64,000 nt of DNA from Mesorhizobium shangrilense (GCF_040537815.1 NZ_JBEWSZ010000008.1:76588-140587), one strand, 5' to 3'; counted from the stretch's first letter, positions 27,948-35,474 are shown. The notes: a model not told the origin generated them from the letters alone. A program made the numbers and translations.

Positions 27948-27980
27948 CTTAGTCAAGTGTCCTGTTGGAAGAAGGTGCCG

Positions 27981-28154
27981 TCATTCGGGCGGCTCCTCCT
28001 CGGCGATCATAGCGTCGAACTGGCGATCAATCGCTGCCTGCTCTGCAATAAGCTTTGCGAGCTCCGCCCGAGATGCTGCGCGTTCGTTGGGCGTAAGGAT
28101 GCAAGCGGAAAGCTCGGTGCGCAGCTGTTGGATTTCGTCGTAGATCGTAAGCAT
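27981..28154 (-). CDS. Small hypothetical helical protein
   Basis: A 57-residue protein (begins MLTIYDEIQQLRTELSACIL), all helical and charged, with AGGAGAG as a good ribosome binding site. I do not recognise it. It follows the second family A hairpin and belongs to the set of small leftward leading-region genes. Confidence 0.55.
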   Translation of the reverse strand: MLTIYDEIQQLRTELSACILTPNERAASRAELAKLIAEQAAIDRQFDAMIAEEEPPE

Positions 28155-28206
28155 GTGTCTCTCCTCTGTTTGAAGACGAGAGACGTGCACGATGCCGGAG
28201 CAGATC

Positions 28207-28310
28207 GGGTCGAGGATCGCCGTAGGCGACCGGCGGAGCCGGCGAGTGGGGGAGCCAAAATGCGCAGCATTTTGGGGGTACCGCTCGTGCTCGAGGCGGG
28301 CTGTTCCGGC
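28207..28310 (-). promoter_or_regulatory. Hairpin leader, family A copy 2
   Basis: On the - strand: GAGCGGTACCCCC, stem AAAATGC/GCATTTT, GGCTCCCCCACTC, then GCCGGCTCCGCCGG, GGTCGCC/GGCGATCC and TCGACCC. The frame is the same as in copies 1 and 3, but the central stem differs on both sides while staying paired, which points to selection on structure. It ends about 50 bases before the start at 28154. Confidence 0.65.
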
Positions 28311-28405
28311 ATGGTATAATGGGATATCTGAAGTAACTGACCTTCGGTTCCCACGGGCTCGGACATAAAGAACGCCAACCGAGTGCTCAGATGCTAATCG
28401 AGGGG

Positions 28406-28492
28406 CTAGGCATTTCCGCATCGACCCTTCTTCAGCACCCGATCATCATGTCGAGCTTAGCCGACGGACTTCGCACGGACAATTGTTGCCAT
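28406..28492 (-). pseudogene. Relic of a very small gene (MATIVRAKS...)
   Basis: After a good site (AAAAGGAGAAAAGC) the frame reads MATIVRAKSVG and stops. One frame over it continues AKLDMMIG, and another shift gives LKKGRCGNA and a stop. This looks like a peptide of about 30 residues broken by two indels. Function unknown. Confidence 0.35.
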
Positions 28493-28559
28493 GCTTTTCT
28501 CCTTTGTCAGATCGACGGCATTCTCCTTCTTGTGTGCCAGACGGTGACCACAGGTACCT

Positions 28560-28608
28560 CCCGCGCATCGCTGCGTCAGACTCGTGTGGTCACTCCGCGA
28601 TGCGCGGG
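28560..28608. promoter_or_regulatory. 11-bp-arm hairpin upstream of the small relic gene
   Basis: CCCGCGCATCG at 28560-28570 pairs perfectly with CGATGCGCGGG at 28598-28608, with flanking ACCTC and TCCCTCC. It lies 68 bases upstream of the leftward start at 28492, the same placement as the family A hairpins, though the flanks differ. Confidence 0.5.
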
Positions 28609-28855
28609 TCCCTCCTATGGACACCGTGCAAACGCCATCACCTTGGCGACAGATTACCCTGTGAACGAGACGGTAACGAGACAATCAGGACACTTCTTGG
28701 AAATGCATTCTAACCGCTCGTCCTTGACGCTCGCGTTTGGCCGGATGGCATAATTGGAGTGTCGAGACGGAAAGCCTGTCGGCGCCGACCAGGCGCCGAC
28801 GCCGCATCCGGCCGGCAGGCCGGCCGGACCGCAGTGAAGCAACACATCGACATAA
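28609..28855. other. Non-coding stretch with GC-rich inverted repeats
   Basis: No gene seen. GTCGGCGCC/GGCGCCGAC (about 28778-28800) and GCCGGCAGGCCGGC-type repeats occupy the right half. ATGGCATAATTGG (28746-28758) resembles ATGGTATAATGGG at 28312-28324 and may be a shared promoter-like element. Confidence 0.35.
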
Positions 28856-28892
28856 GTAAAAAAGGCCCCTGCTCGTTGTGAGCAGGGGCCTT
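28856..28892 (-). terminator. Strong rho-independent terminator
   Basis: A perfect 13-bp stem (AAGGCCCCTGCTC with its complement, 5-base loop) is followed on the - strand by six T residues. It ends the leftward gene that stops at 28912. Confidence 0.9.
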
Positions 28893-28911
28893 AGTGTCGA
28901 GATCGCAAATA

Positions 28912-29205
28912 TCAGTCCTCCGATGTCAATCCGAGACGTGACAGGACCGTAGCGGGATCGGCGAGGCACAGCTGACGCCAGTCTGGTCGCGATGCGCAGG
29001 CATGAGCGTATTGCGAGACGGTTGCTGACGAGGTTTCGGGCAGCAGCGTATAGCCGACATGCATGAACTCACGGACGAGCTGCGGAACGCAGCCTCGGTG
29101 ACCAGCGCCGCAACGGTCTGAAGTGGAGACGGCGATCGGCGCTTGGCCGGCCAACGCACAGGACGGCACAACGAGAAGCGAGAGGATGATGAGAGCGCGT
29201 TTCAT
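28912..29205 (-). CDS. Small exported protein of unknown function
   Basis: A 97-residue protein with a basic N-terminus and hydrophobic signal sequence (MKRALIILSLLVVPSCALAG), so it should be exported. Four cysteines in the mature part could form disulfides. The ATG follows AAGGAGCCTGATC. It starts 2 bases after the DUF2958 gene and is followed by a strong terminator, so the pair forms an operon. Confidence 0.7.
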   Translation of the reverse strand: MKRALIILSLLVVPSCALAGQAPIAVSTSDRCGAGHRGCVPQLVREFMHVGYTLLPETSSATVSQYAHACASRPDWRQLCLADPATVLSRLGLTSED

Positions 29206-29207
29206 GA

Positions 29208-29600
29208 TCAGGCTCCTTTCTTTTCGAAGGTTTCGATGTAGCCCCGGCAACGAGCCTCTTCGGCGTATTCCGAGAGGGGTCGCGAGGCGATGAATGTGGA
29301 ATCGCGGTCGGCATGAACGCCGCATGGGCCTACGATGGTTTGAAGCTCATCCAGCGATATGTAGCCTAATTCCGGGAACCCCAAGCCAGGATCGCAGAGA
29401 CCGAATAGAGAGGCGGTGTCTTCATCGTACTCCGTGACCAGCCAGATGGCGCGGCCGGTCGGCAGCCAAAGCTTCAGGACCGGATGGAAGTCGATCGGCG
29501 CGAGGCGTTCGCGCTCACGCGCCAGGTTCTTGCGATAGTTCTCCTTCAGCCGTTCAAGCGCTTCGGCCGGGATCAGTTCGTAGAACATCTTGTAAGTCAT
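29208..29600 (-). CDS. DUF2958 domain protein
   Basis: A 130-residue cytoplasmic protein with family hallmarks: LIPAEALERLKENYR near the start, HPVLKLWLPTGRAIWLVTEY in the middle, then LFGLCDPGLGFPELGYISL and a C-terminal SRPLSEYAEEAR. The function is unknown; the family is common on alphaproteobacterial plasmids next to ArdC and DUF736 genes. The ATG at 29600 has better spacing from GAAAGG than the upstream ATG at 29609. A family A hairpin precedes it. Confidence 0.82.
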   Translation of the reverse strand: MTYKMFYELIPAEALERLKENYRKNLARERERLAPIDFHPVLKLWLPTGRAIWLVTEYDEDTASLFGLCDPGLGFPELGYISLDELQTIVGPCGVHADRDSTFIASRPLSEYAEEARCRGYIETFEKKGA

Positions 29601-29654
29601 GATGATCACCTTTCGTCTCTATGACGAAAGGTGGCCACTTTGAGCCGACGAGCG

Positions 29655-29797
29655 GGTCAAGGACCGCACCAGCGGCCGGCGGAGCCGGGGAGCGGGGGAA
29701 CCGATTTTCTGGCGCCGTAGCGAAGCGGCCCGGGCGCAGCGAGGGTCGGCGCCAGAAAATCGGGGGGACCGCTCATCCTTGAGGCGGGAGGAGTGAG
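29655..29797 (-). promoter_or_regulatory. Hairpin leader, family A copy 3
   Basis: The longest copy. On the - strand: GAGCGGTCCCCCC, a perfect 16-bp stem CCGATTTTCTGGCGCC with its complement, GGTTCCCCCGCTC, then CCCCGGCTCCGCCGG, GGCCGC/GCGGTCC and TTGACCC. The second small stem has changed on both sides compared with copy 2 (GGTCGCC/GGCGATCC), again keeping pairing. It ends about 55 bases before the DUF2958 start. Confidence 0.68.
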
Positions 29798-29959
29798 AAG
29801 TAAAATGGGAAGTCATGGAGAGAGGGGAAGCACGCCCGCGCCGAGCGGGCGTGGCCGCATCCGGCCGGCAGGCCGGTCATAGACAGCAGCAAGGCACACC
29901 AGGCGGTGGAGATGATGCAGCAAGCCTCGCCTTGCTCACGCAGGGCGAGGCGTCGTCGG
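29798..29959. other. Intergenic, nothing recognised
   Basis: Short GC-rich stretch with CCGGCCGGCAGGCCGG-type repeats similar to those near 28.81 kb. No gene seen. Confidence 0.3.
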
Positions 29960-30157
29960 TCAGTGTGGTCGATTGTCGTTGTCGGCCTTGCGATCGAAGT
30001 CGACTCGGTAGCTGACTTCCAGTTTGGCGAGGAGCGGAAGCGAGAAGGCGACGGAGATTCTCAGCTGGCCCTTATGGGACAGCTTGGCGATTTGCCGATT
30101 GATGTAGTGGCGAAGACGGCGACCGGTTTTCTGGCAGAAGCTTACGAGCGTTTTCAT
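29960..30157 (-). CDS. Small basic hypothetical protein
   Basis: A 65-residue basic protein (begins MKTLVSFCQKTGRRLRHYIN). GGAGG lies 8 bases upstream of the ATG, which is why I prefer it to the longer in-frame version. I do not recognise it. It lies downstream of the Fic gene but is separated by a long hairpin leader, so it is not an obvious antitoxin. Confidence 0.5.
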   Translation of the reverse strand: MKTLVSFCQKTGRRLRHYINRQIAKLSHKGQLRISVAFSLPLLAKLEVSYRVDFDRKADNDNRPH

Positions 30158-30202
30158 GAGGTAGATCCTCCAAAGTGGTTGTGCGCAATCGCGTAGCTCG
30201 AA

Positions 30203-30297
30203 GACCGCTGGAACGGCCAAGCAGCACCGCGCAGCGGTCGGAACGGAGCGCTGCGGAGAGGAGAACCCGTAGGGTTGCGCTTGGCCGTTCCAGCGGT
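30203..30297. repeat. 19-bp perfect inverted repeat in a gene leader
   Basis: ACCGCTGGAACGGCCAAGC at 30203-30221 is repeated exactly in inverse at 30279-30297, with a 57-base spacer. It lies 46 bases upstream of the small leftward gene at 30157. It has the same placement as the family A hairpins but a different sequence. Confidence 0.7.
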
Positions 30298-30534
30298 ATC
30301 GTGCGCAGCGTTAGGATTGCGAACTGCCATTTCGGAGATGCCGGGGGAACCGCGGGCTTCGTAGCCCAAGTGGCCTGCCGCTACATCAATCGGTAAATTG
30401 CCATCGGCCGCCAGGTCGATCTCCGTCGCCCTGTTACTGTAGTGGGCGGGAACGAAGCCATTGTCGTTTGACGGGGACAACGACAACAAGCCGCAATGAC
30501 CGGCAGCCCCGTGAATACGGGGCTTTGCTAGGAA
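30298..30534. other. Non-coding stretch downstream of Fic gene
   Basis: No reliable gene. A short GC stem, AGCCCCGT/ACGGGGCT (30505-30524), lies just beyond the Fic stop and may be a terminator, although it has no T-run on the - strand. Confidence 0.4.
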
Positions 30535-31521
30535 TCAGCGGGAGCGGTCGCGGTCAGACAATTTCGGAGGCGCGAGCTTGACCGTTTTGGCAGGTATTTT
30601 GTCCTGAGCGCGCTGCGATTTGTCATCGCTTCGATCTTTCTCGTCGCCACGATCTGACTTGCTTCTGGCAGTGATGGCGTGCTCGATGGAGACGTTGACG
30701 CGATCATTGGATTGCGGCGTCTTGGCGAAGTTTTTCACGTCGAAGGCGTGGACGCCGCGAGCATTGGCGACAAGTGCGGTGTTGTAGCTGACGGTTAGGA
30801 CCTGCCCCTTGAGTTCGTCACCCTGTTTGGGGAACTGGATCTCGGGCTTGCCCATCATCCTAAGCGCCTGCGCGGTCATGCTGGTGATGCGTCCGAGTTC
30901 GGGGTGGTTGCGCTCTTTGTTGATCTGGTGAGCCTGCAGAACGCGTTTCGCAAAGTCCTTGCCATCGCCAACGGTGGCCTTGGCCAGGAAATCACGCGTT
31001 TCGCTCGCAGCCGGCCACATTGTTTCGCGGTCGAGTTCGAAACCGCGCTCCTTGGCGAACTGGTGCATGAATACGCCGATTGTGCGGGTATTGCCTTCTC
31101 GAAAGGGGTGAGCCTGCCAGACGTTGCTGATCAGCTTGGTAAACTGAGCCGCGGATTGAGCCTTGTTGTTGTCGTCCCAGCGTAACCTGCCGAGATCCTT
31201 TGTGTCGCGATCGAGCAGCTGCTTCATGTCCTTGTGATCACCATAGACGACCGAATGGCCGCCGAGGACCGCTTCTGGCTTTGACATGTTGTAGATGCGC
31301 TGTTGCCCGGCCCAGGGATAGACATCGGCGAAGATTCGGCGATGAACTTCCATAAGGTGTTCGGTATCGAAATTGCCCTTCACCGGGTTCTTCGCTAGAT
31401 CGCGGAGAGCTTTCTTCGTGGTGACCTGCTCACGCAGATCAAGCGTATCCTGATCGCGCGCACCGAATTTGTTGATCAGTACCGATGTGCCGGGATAGCA
31501 ATAGGGGTCTTGATCAGACAT
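30535..31521 (-). CDS. Fic-domain protein with relaxase-like C-terminal tail
   Basis: A 328-residue protein. The Fic domain covers about residues 45-200: the core motif is HPFREGNTRTIG near residue 137, with the catalytic His. The usual second Gly is Thr and the last Arg of HPFxxGNGRxxR is Gly, so activity may differ from standard AMP transfer. Residues about 230-285 (GQVLTVSYNTALVANARGVH) look like the OB-fold that follows Fic in VbhT and Bartonella effectors. The end, AKTVKLAPPKLSDRDRSR, matches the relaxase tail at 13 of 18 positions, suggesting export by the same T4SS. I found no [ST]xxxE[GN] inhibitor motif in it or its neighbours. ATG at 31521. Confidence 0.85.
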   Translation of the reverse strand: MSDQDPYCYPGTSVLINKFGARDQDTLDLREQVTTKKALRDLAKNPVKGNFDTEHLMEVHRRIFADVYPWAGQQRIYNMSKPEAVLGGHSVVYGDHKDMKQLLDRDTKDLGRLRWDDNNKAQSAAQFTKLISNVWQAHPFREGNTRTIGVFMHQFAKERGFELDRETMWPAASETRDFLAKATVGDGKDFAKRVLQAHQINKERNHPELGRITSMTAQALRMMGKPEIQFPKQGDELKGQVLTVSYNTALVANARGVHAFDVKNFAKTPQSNDRVNVSIEHAITARSKSDRGDEKDRSDDKSQRAQDKIPAKTVKLAPPKLSDRDRSR

Positions 31522-31618
31522 GGTCACCGAATAACCAAACTAGAACAATCAGATGCGATTTGAATCGCCTCGCGTCCCCCGGTCAACAGCCGGGGATCTG
31601 CTCGAAATTCTGGTCGGG

Positions 31619-31644
31619 AAAAGAAAAACGGCCGATCAGGCCGC
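31619..31644 (-). terminator. Rho-independent terminator overlapping a stop codon
   Basis: On the - strand GCGGCCTGATCGGCCG is followed by TTTTTCTTTT. The stem contains the stop codon of the leftward gene ending at 31636 and separates it from the Fic gene. Confidence 0.85.
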
Positions 31645-31995
31645 TTTTGATCGTTTGTAAGCGAGGTAGCGATCGCCGACGGTGAAGGCCTCGTCCATGG
31701 TCAGGACGCCGTGCTCCTCGAGCGCGGAGAGGAATTCCTCGAACGGACCGAGTTCGTTGCCAGAGCCGCGCATGATGGCGAGGCTGCCGTGATCGTCGTC
31801 ATCGAGCATAGCCTGACGATGACGCGAAAACACGTCGAGGTCGCCGGTCTGGAAGAAGGCATTGATCACCATGTCGGCTTGTTCGCGCGTGGTGATGATG
31901 TCGGGAACATTGTCGAGCATGGCACCTCTCTTTCGGCGTTCAATATAGACATTTCTGCCATGAATTTCAACGTTTTGCAGCCTGTTGACGGACAT
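31636..31995 (-). CDS. Hypothetical protein upstream of Fic
   Basis: A protein of 119 residues from the ATG at 31995, which follows AAAGGAGTGCTCGC, or 94 from the ATG at 31920, which also has a good site (GAGAGGTGCC). The C-terminal part is acidic and helical (FFQTGDLDVFSRHRQAMLDD). It is not a recognised Fic antitoxin, but it is the only gene immediately upstream; SALEEH is the closest thing to an inhibitory motif and does not fit. Function unknown. Confidence 0.6.
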   Translation of the reverse strand: MSVNRLQNVEIHGRNVYIERRKRGAMLDNVPDIITTREQADMVINAFFQTGDLDVFSRHRQAMLDDDDHGSLAIMRGSGNELGPFEEFLSALEEHGVLTMDEAFTVGDRYLAYKRSKAA

Positions 31996-32037
31996 TGCGA
32001 GCACTCCTTTCGGTTGTTTGAGGGGCACCGACGCAGA

Positions 32038-32064
32038 AAGCCCCGCCCTTGCGGGCGGGGTTTT
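32038..32064. terminator. Terminator hairpin between DUF736 gene and next gene
   Basis: CCCCGCCC/GGGCGGGG with a TTGC loop, flanked by AAAG on one side and TTTT on the other. It ends the DUF736 transcript on the - strand and could work in both directions. Confidence 0.7.
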
Positions 32065-32078
32065 CCAAAGCGCGCCGA

Positions 32079-32405
32079 TTAGTTGGCCGGCGGGTTCCAG
32101 ATCATGACAAATTCGCCTTCCTTGCCGCCGGGGGCCGGTGCGATGTTGGCGTAGAGGGTACCGAACTCGGGGGCGCGGAGCGAGACGGAGATGTATTCGG
32201 CTCCGGTGCGCTGCGAGGTGCGAACCCAGGCTGCGCCGAGTTCGAAGCCGTTGCGGGATGCGACCACGCGGTAGTCGGGTTCCTGGCTTTCGTTGCTGCT
32301 CTTGACGTTTTCGACGATCGAGATCGGGCAGCGGATCGCGAGGGTGGCGAGGGTGCCGGTGAAGCCTTTTTCGTTGGCAGTGAGGCGAGCGATGGTGGCG
32401 GACAT
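32079..32405 (-). CDS. DUF736 domain protein
   Basis: A 108-residue protein with the family pattern: GFTGTLATLAI near the start, then GFELGAAWVR, EYISVSLRAPEFGTLYANI and a C-terminal IWNPPAN. DUF736 proteins are short beta-rich cytoplasmic proteins of unknown function, common in transfer regions of rhizobial plasmids. The ATG follows AAGGAGAACCGC. Its leader carries a long inverted repeat at 32517-32602. Confidence 0.85.
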   Translation of the reverse strand: MSATIARLTANEKGFTGTLATLAIRCPISIVENVKSSNESQEPDYRVVASRNGFELGAAWVRTSQRTGAEYISVSLRAPEFGTLYANIAPAPGGKEGEFVMIWNPPAN

Positions 32406-32516
32406 TGCGGTTCTCCTTAGCTGATCGGGATCATTCCCGTGAACGCCCCATGACAAAGCGCCAGACGGCGGACTGGTCACGACGGGATTTATCCCGGAGC
32501 TCGACCCATGCCTGTG

Positions 32517-32602
32517 CCAGCGGGGGAGGGGGATCACCCACCCGAAGGGCGGCGCGCCGGCGCGCCGTGATCGCGTAGCGATTATGGGGAACCCCCCGCT
32601 GG
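32517..32602. promoter_or_regulatory. Inverted repeat in DUF736 leader
   Basis: CCAGCGGGGG at 32517-32526 pairs with CCCCCGCTGG at 32593-32602, and a perfect 16-base palindrome GGCGCGCCGGCGCGCC (32551-32566) stands in the loop. It is the same type of long GC hairpin as in front of other leftward genes here; the GGGGGAGGGGG flank recalls family A. Confidence 0.55.
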
Positions 32603-33101
32603 CTTGCCCTTTAGGGTCAGGCGTGGGTTGACCCGGCCGACGGCGGCGGTTCGAATAAGGGGCGTCACTGGGGATGAATTCGGATTAGACACGGAGAACG
32701 TTGTCTCCGTTCCTCGTGTTTGCCTCTCAACGGAAGGGCCGTAGGACCGGCTTTCGCCGATCTCAGGCAGCGGCCGGTGTGGGGCCAACGCACCATGCAG
32801 CAGCGCGGGCACAGGCGACAGTTCGAAGAGTTTCGCATTCGTGCGCGATCGATCTGCGCGACTGTGTCTGCCTTCGCCCCTGCGCCGGCTCGCAGGATCC
32901 TGCTCATTCCGTGTTTCCCGTGAATCAGCCTCGCCAGCATCGTTGCGACGGCCATGGCGTGAGGCTAGCGGCGAAGTCACCTCGATCTGGAATCCATGCG
33001 ACTGCCGGTCAGCCCGCTTGAACCCTTTTGGCCACAAGGGCGGGCTTGCTGAACCATGACCTCAAACGCCCGAATTGTATCGTACCAGACAATTTGGCCT
33101 C
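32603..33101. other. Intergenic, no gene recognised
   Basis: About 500 bases between the leftward DUF736 leader and the rightward sprT-like relic. I see open frames on both strands but none with family resemblance or a good start. Confidence 0.4.
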
Positions 33102-33693
33102 ATGATGAAGATCAATCCGACGAAGAAACCCTATAGCGGGCTCGATCATGCCTATGCGGTGTTCAATGCGGAATTGTTTGGGGACGAGTTGCCGTCGTAC
33201 CTCATAAGCATCCAGCGTGTGAAAAAGGCCTACGGCTATTTCGCTGGCGGTCGTTTCGGCTCGAAGGACGGCGCGTTCGTGACCGACGAAATTGCGCTGA
33301 ACCCCTCGCATTTCAGCGTCCGCCCGACAGAACAGACCCTTTCGACGCTCGTGCATGAGATGGTGCATCTGTGGCAGCACCATTTCGGCAAGCCGTCGCG
33401 CGGCGGCTATCACAACCGCGAATGGGCGGAGAAAATGCATTCCGTGGGGCTCGCTCCGTCATCGACGGGAGAGCCTGGCGGCAACGAGACCGGACAGCGT
33501 GTCACGCACTCATTGCTCAGTGAGGACCATTCCAGACCGTTTATGCCAAGCTGGAGAAGGAAGGCTTCGACGCGCTCTATGTCGAGTTGGGGACGACGCG
33601 AAAAAGCAGGCGGCGCGTCGCAAGAAGGCGGCGAGCAAGACATGCTATAGCTGCCCGGCATGCGGACTGAATGCGTGGGCGATCCGAACGAGA
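33102..33693 (+). pseudogene. SprT-like zinc metallopeptidase gene, broken
   Basis: The N-terminal domain is intact: LDHAYAVFNAELFGDELPSY, then TLSTLVHEMVHLWQHHFGKP with the HExxH metal site, and YHNREWAEKMHSVGL. After GQRVTHS the frame is lost. The sequence continues in two other frames as VYAKLEKEGFDALYVELG and DDAKKQAARRKKAAS, then YSCPACGLNAWA, half of a C-terminal zinc ribbon that should have a second CxxC. It is the only rightward gene in this part of the region. Confidence 0.75.
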
Positions 33694-33891
33694 TCGTCCG
33701 CTCATCAGCTGAACGGGGCGAGTTTTGAGGCGAATGCCGAGGATGGCGCAGATGGTCTCGAAATCATCATAGACGAATTCGAACCAGTCATGATCGAAGC
33801 CATTTTCCCTATACCAGGCGCGCGCGTTTTCCTTGGCCGCGTCGGACAGTTCGTCGAGGCGATACACTGTGGTCTCGATGATATCAGGCAT
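33577..33891 (-). pseudogene. Truncated small plasmid protein (MPDIIETTVYRLDEL...)
   Basis: From the ATG at 33891 (GGAGGAAAAGCCA upstream) the protein reads TVYRLDELSDAAKENARAWY, then DHDWFEFVYDDFETICAILG and IRLKTRPVQLM. I recognise this as a conserved plasmid/phage family that normally continues well beyond this point. Here it runs into the zinc-ribbon end of the sprT relic at about 33690 and its C-terminal half is lost. Confidence 0.6.
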
Positions 33892-34363
33892 TGGCTTTTC
33901 CTCCATGGCGGGGCACGAGCACGATCGAACGGGCTGCAACGTTGAAAACGAGTTTGTCCGGACTGGAGAGGTCGGCCTCGCAAGTGCCGTTGGCCTGCTC
34001 CAGGCAGTCATAGGCCATGCGCGCGATCGCATGAGGAATTGACAGTTCGAGGGGGACAGGGTCCGGCAATCCCCATTGAGGGATTGAGAGGGTGATGGGA
34101 CCGTGGGGAAGCCGCGTCGACCGATCGTCGGTGATGAGCGCTATTTGCTCGATGCGACCGTCATCGTCGTCTCGGTCGACGGTGACGATAATGAGAGAGA
34201 TGCGCGCTGCGGCGAGCGCTTCGAATAGTGCGGCGCGGTTTGGCAGGCGCATCTTGGCGGAGAGGACGCGATACGCGGCCAAATTTGCATCGTATCGGGC
34301 AAGCGCTTCGTCCAACGCGGTATCTCGCGCCGGCGCGCGCTGTAGCAGTGCTATCGCTGACAT
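33884..34363 (-). CDS. Hypothetical protein
   Basis: A 159-residue protein with an N-terminal helix-rich part and a C-terminal part that looks folded (FNVAARSIVLVPRHGGK). It overlaps the start of the next leftward gene by 8 bases, so they are coupled. Family not recognised. The leader shares the GAGCAAGAGGCAG word with the ParB-like gene at 39.1 kb. Confidence 0.6.
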   Translation of the reverse strand: MSAIALLQRAPARDTALDEALARYDANLAAYRVLSAKMRLPNRAALFEALAAARISLIIVTVDRDDDDGRIEQIALITDDRSTRLPHGPITLSIPQWGLPDPVPLELSIPHAIARMAYDCLEQANGTCEADLSSPDKLVFNVAARSIVLVPRHGGKANA

Positions 34364-34460
34364 GGGGCAGGCCTCCGGAGAGCCGGATGAAGGGGAATCG
34401 GCGGGCGCTCTCTTTCGACCGCGCCGGTCCGACCTCTTTCGGGCTGCCTCTTGCTCTCGA
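34364..34460 (-). promoter_or_regulatory. Leader, family B copy
   Basis: On the - strand it contains CGATATCGAGAGCAAGAGGCAG followed by CCCGAAAGAGG and GACCGGCGCGGTC. The words AGAGCAAGAGGCAG and CGAAAGAGG recur in the same order upstream of the ParB-like gene at 39.1 kb. A shared promoter or leader is likely. Confidence 0.5.
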
Positions 34461-34535
34461 TATCGCGTGGGGAGGGGAGGGCGCCGTCAGGCGGCCGTTT
34501 CGTCGGGCGTAACGCCCGACCTGGAATGGGTGGCT

Positions 34536-34788
34536 TCAAGCCAAGCGACCATGTGGGAGCCATCTTTCGATGGGCCGTAGGCGGTTACGACCAATCCATG
34601 CCTCAAGCTCCCGGTTGAGCCCGATCCGCTCGTTGCGGAAAATCTTGCCAAGCATCAGCTTGCAACCAGACTCGCTCGCAGCGTTCATCAGCTGAAGCGA
34701 GTTCTGTGACGCCGATTGCGTTGGGAAGGCCGTGCTCGCCGGCAAAGCCGGAGAGAATGGCGGCGATTTTTCTGTAAACGACGCTCAT
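34536..34788 (-). pseudogene. Frameshifted hypothetical gene
   Basis: Reading starts MSVVYRKIAAILSGFAGEHG, PNAIGVTELASAD, and one frame over continues LMNAASESGCKLMLGKIF, NERIGLNRELEAWIGRNRLR to a stop at 34536. Together they make a sensible protein of about 83 residues. Family unknown. The start overlaps the stop of the upstream gene (ATGA). Confidence 0.6.
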
Positions 34789-35104
34789 GGTCGGCCTCCG
34801 GTCCATCGCCCGTCGTCGATTTCTTGCGAGACGAGATCGTGAGCCTTGAACAAGATGTCGGAGCCGCTTATCGAAATATGGGGGAAGAAGCGGGCGTTGA
34901 CCCCATGGAGGCACCAGTCTGCGTAGTAGCAGTAGGATCGCGCCGACATGACAAAGGCGAGCAGGTCGATGGCCCAATGGGTTTGGGCTCGACGACAACG
35001 GTGACGCCGTTGCGGGTCTCTTTCCAGGGCAACGAGCGTTCGGTTGGCGGCTGTTGCCGGTCGAGGGCAAAAATCTCTTCGATGCCTGCTCGATGGCGGG
35101 GCAT
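34785..35104 (-). pseudogene. Frameshifted hypothetical gene
   Basis: The first frame reads MPRHRAGIEEIFALDRQQPP and TRNGVTVVVEPKPIGP. After one indel the next frame reads IDLLAFVMSARSYCYYADWC and ISGSDILFKAHDLVSQEIDD to a stop at 34785. The intact protein would have about 105 residues. I do not recognise it. Confidence 0.55.
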
Positions 35105-35139
35105 CCGGAATGAAGTGGGAAAGGGGCTTCAACCGCTGA

Positions 35140-35474
35140 TCATGACGATGTTTGGCAGGGTTCGTTGATGCCGAGGCGTGCACGCAGGCGATTGATCGCG
35201 TCAGTCTGGCGTTCGATCTTGCGTCGCAAGGCTTCGACTTCGCTGCGTCGACCTTCGAAGATCGTGGCGATGCAATCGCGATAGTGCCGCTCATCGGCCG
35301 GGGTCCAGGTGGAAGCATGGCGACCGTACTGGCGGACTTTTTTCCGGTCCCTGATCGTCATGCGTTCGGCGGCGCAGAGTATCTGGCGATCGATGATCTT
35401 CAGATGCCGGAGTTGATACGGCAGGCCTCTTCCATGCGCAGGAGTTCGCTCTTGGCGTCCTGATAGGCGATCAT
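35140..35474 (-). pseudogene. Frameshifted helical hypothetical gene
   Basis: The ATG at 35474 gives MIAYQDAKSELLRMEEA, and after an indel near 35425 the frame continues YQLRHLKIIDRQILCAAERM and TIRDRKKVRQYGRHASTW, ending in a Leu/Arg-rich helix. The restored product is about 110 residues, probably coiled. The intact 73-residue piece from 35361 could be expressed on its own. Confidence 0.55.

Noticed and set aside
30154..30489. 111-codon leftward frame between Fic and the 65-residue gene
   Set aside because: It begins at TTG without a ribosome binding site and runs through the 19-bp inverted repeat; probably not a gene.
31521..31995. A VbhA/FicA-type antitoxin next to Fic
   Set aside because: I looked for the inhibitory motif [ST]xxxE[GN] in the Fic protein, the gene upstream and the small gene downstream and did not find it. 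The closest match, SALEEH, fails at the last position.
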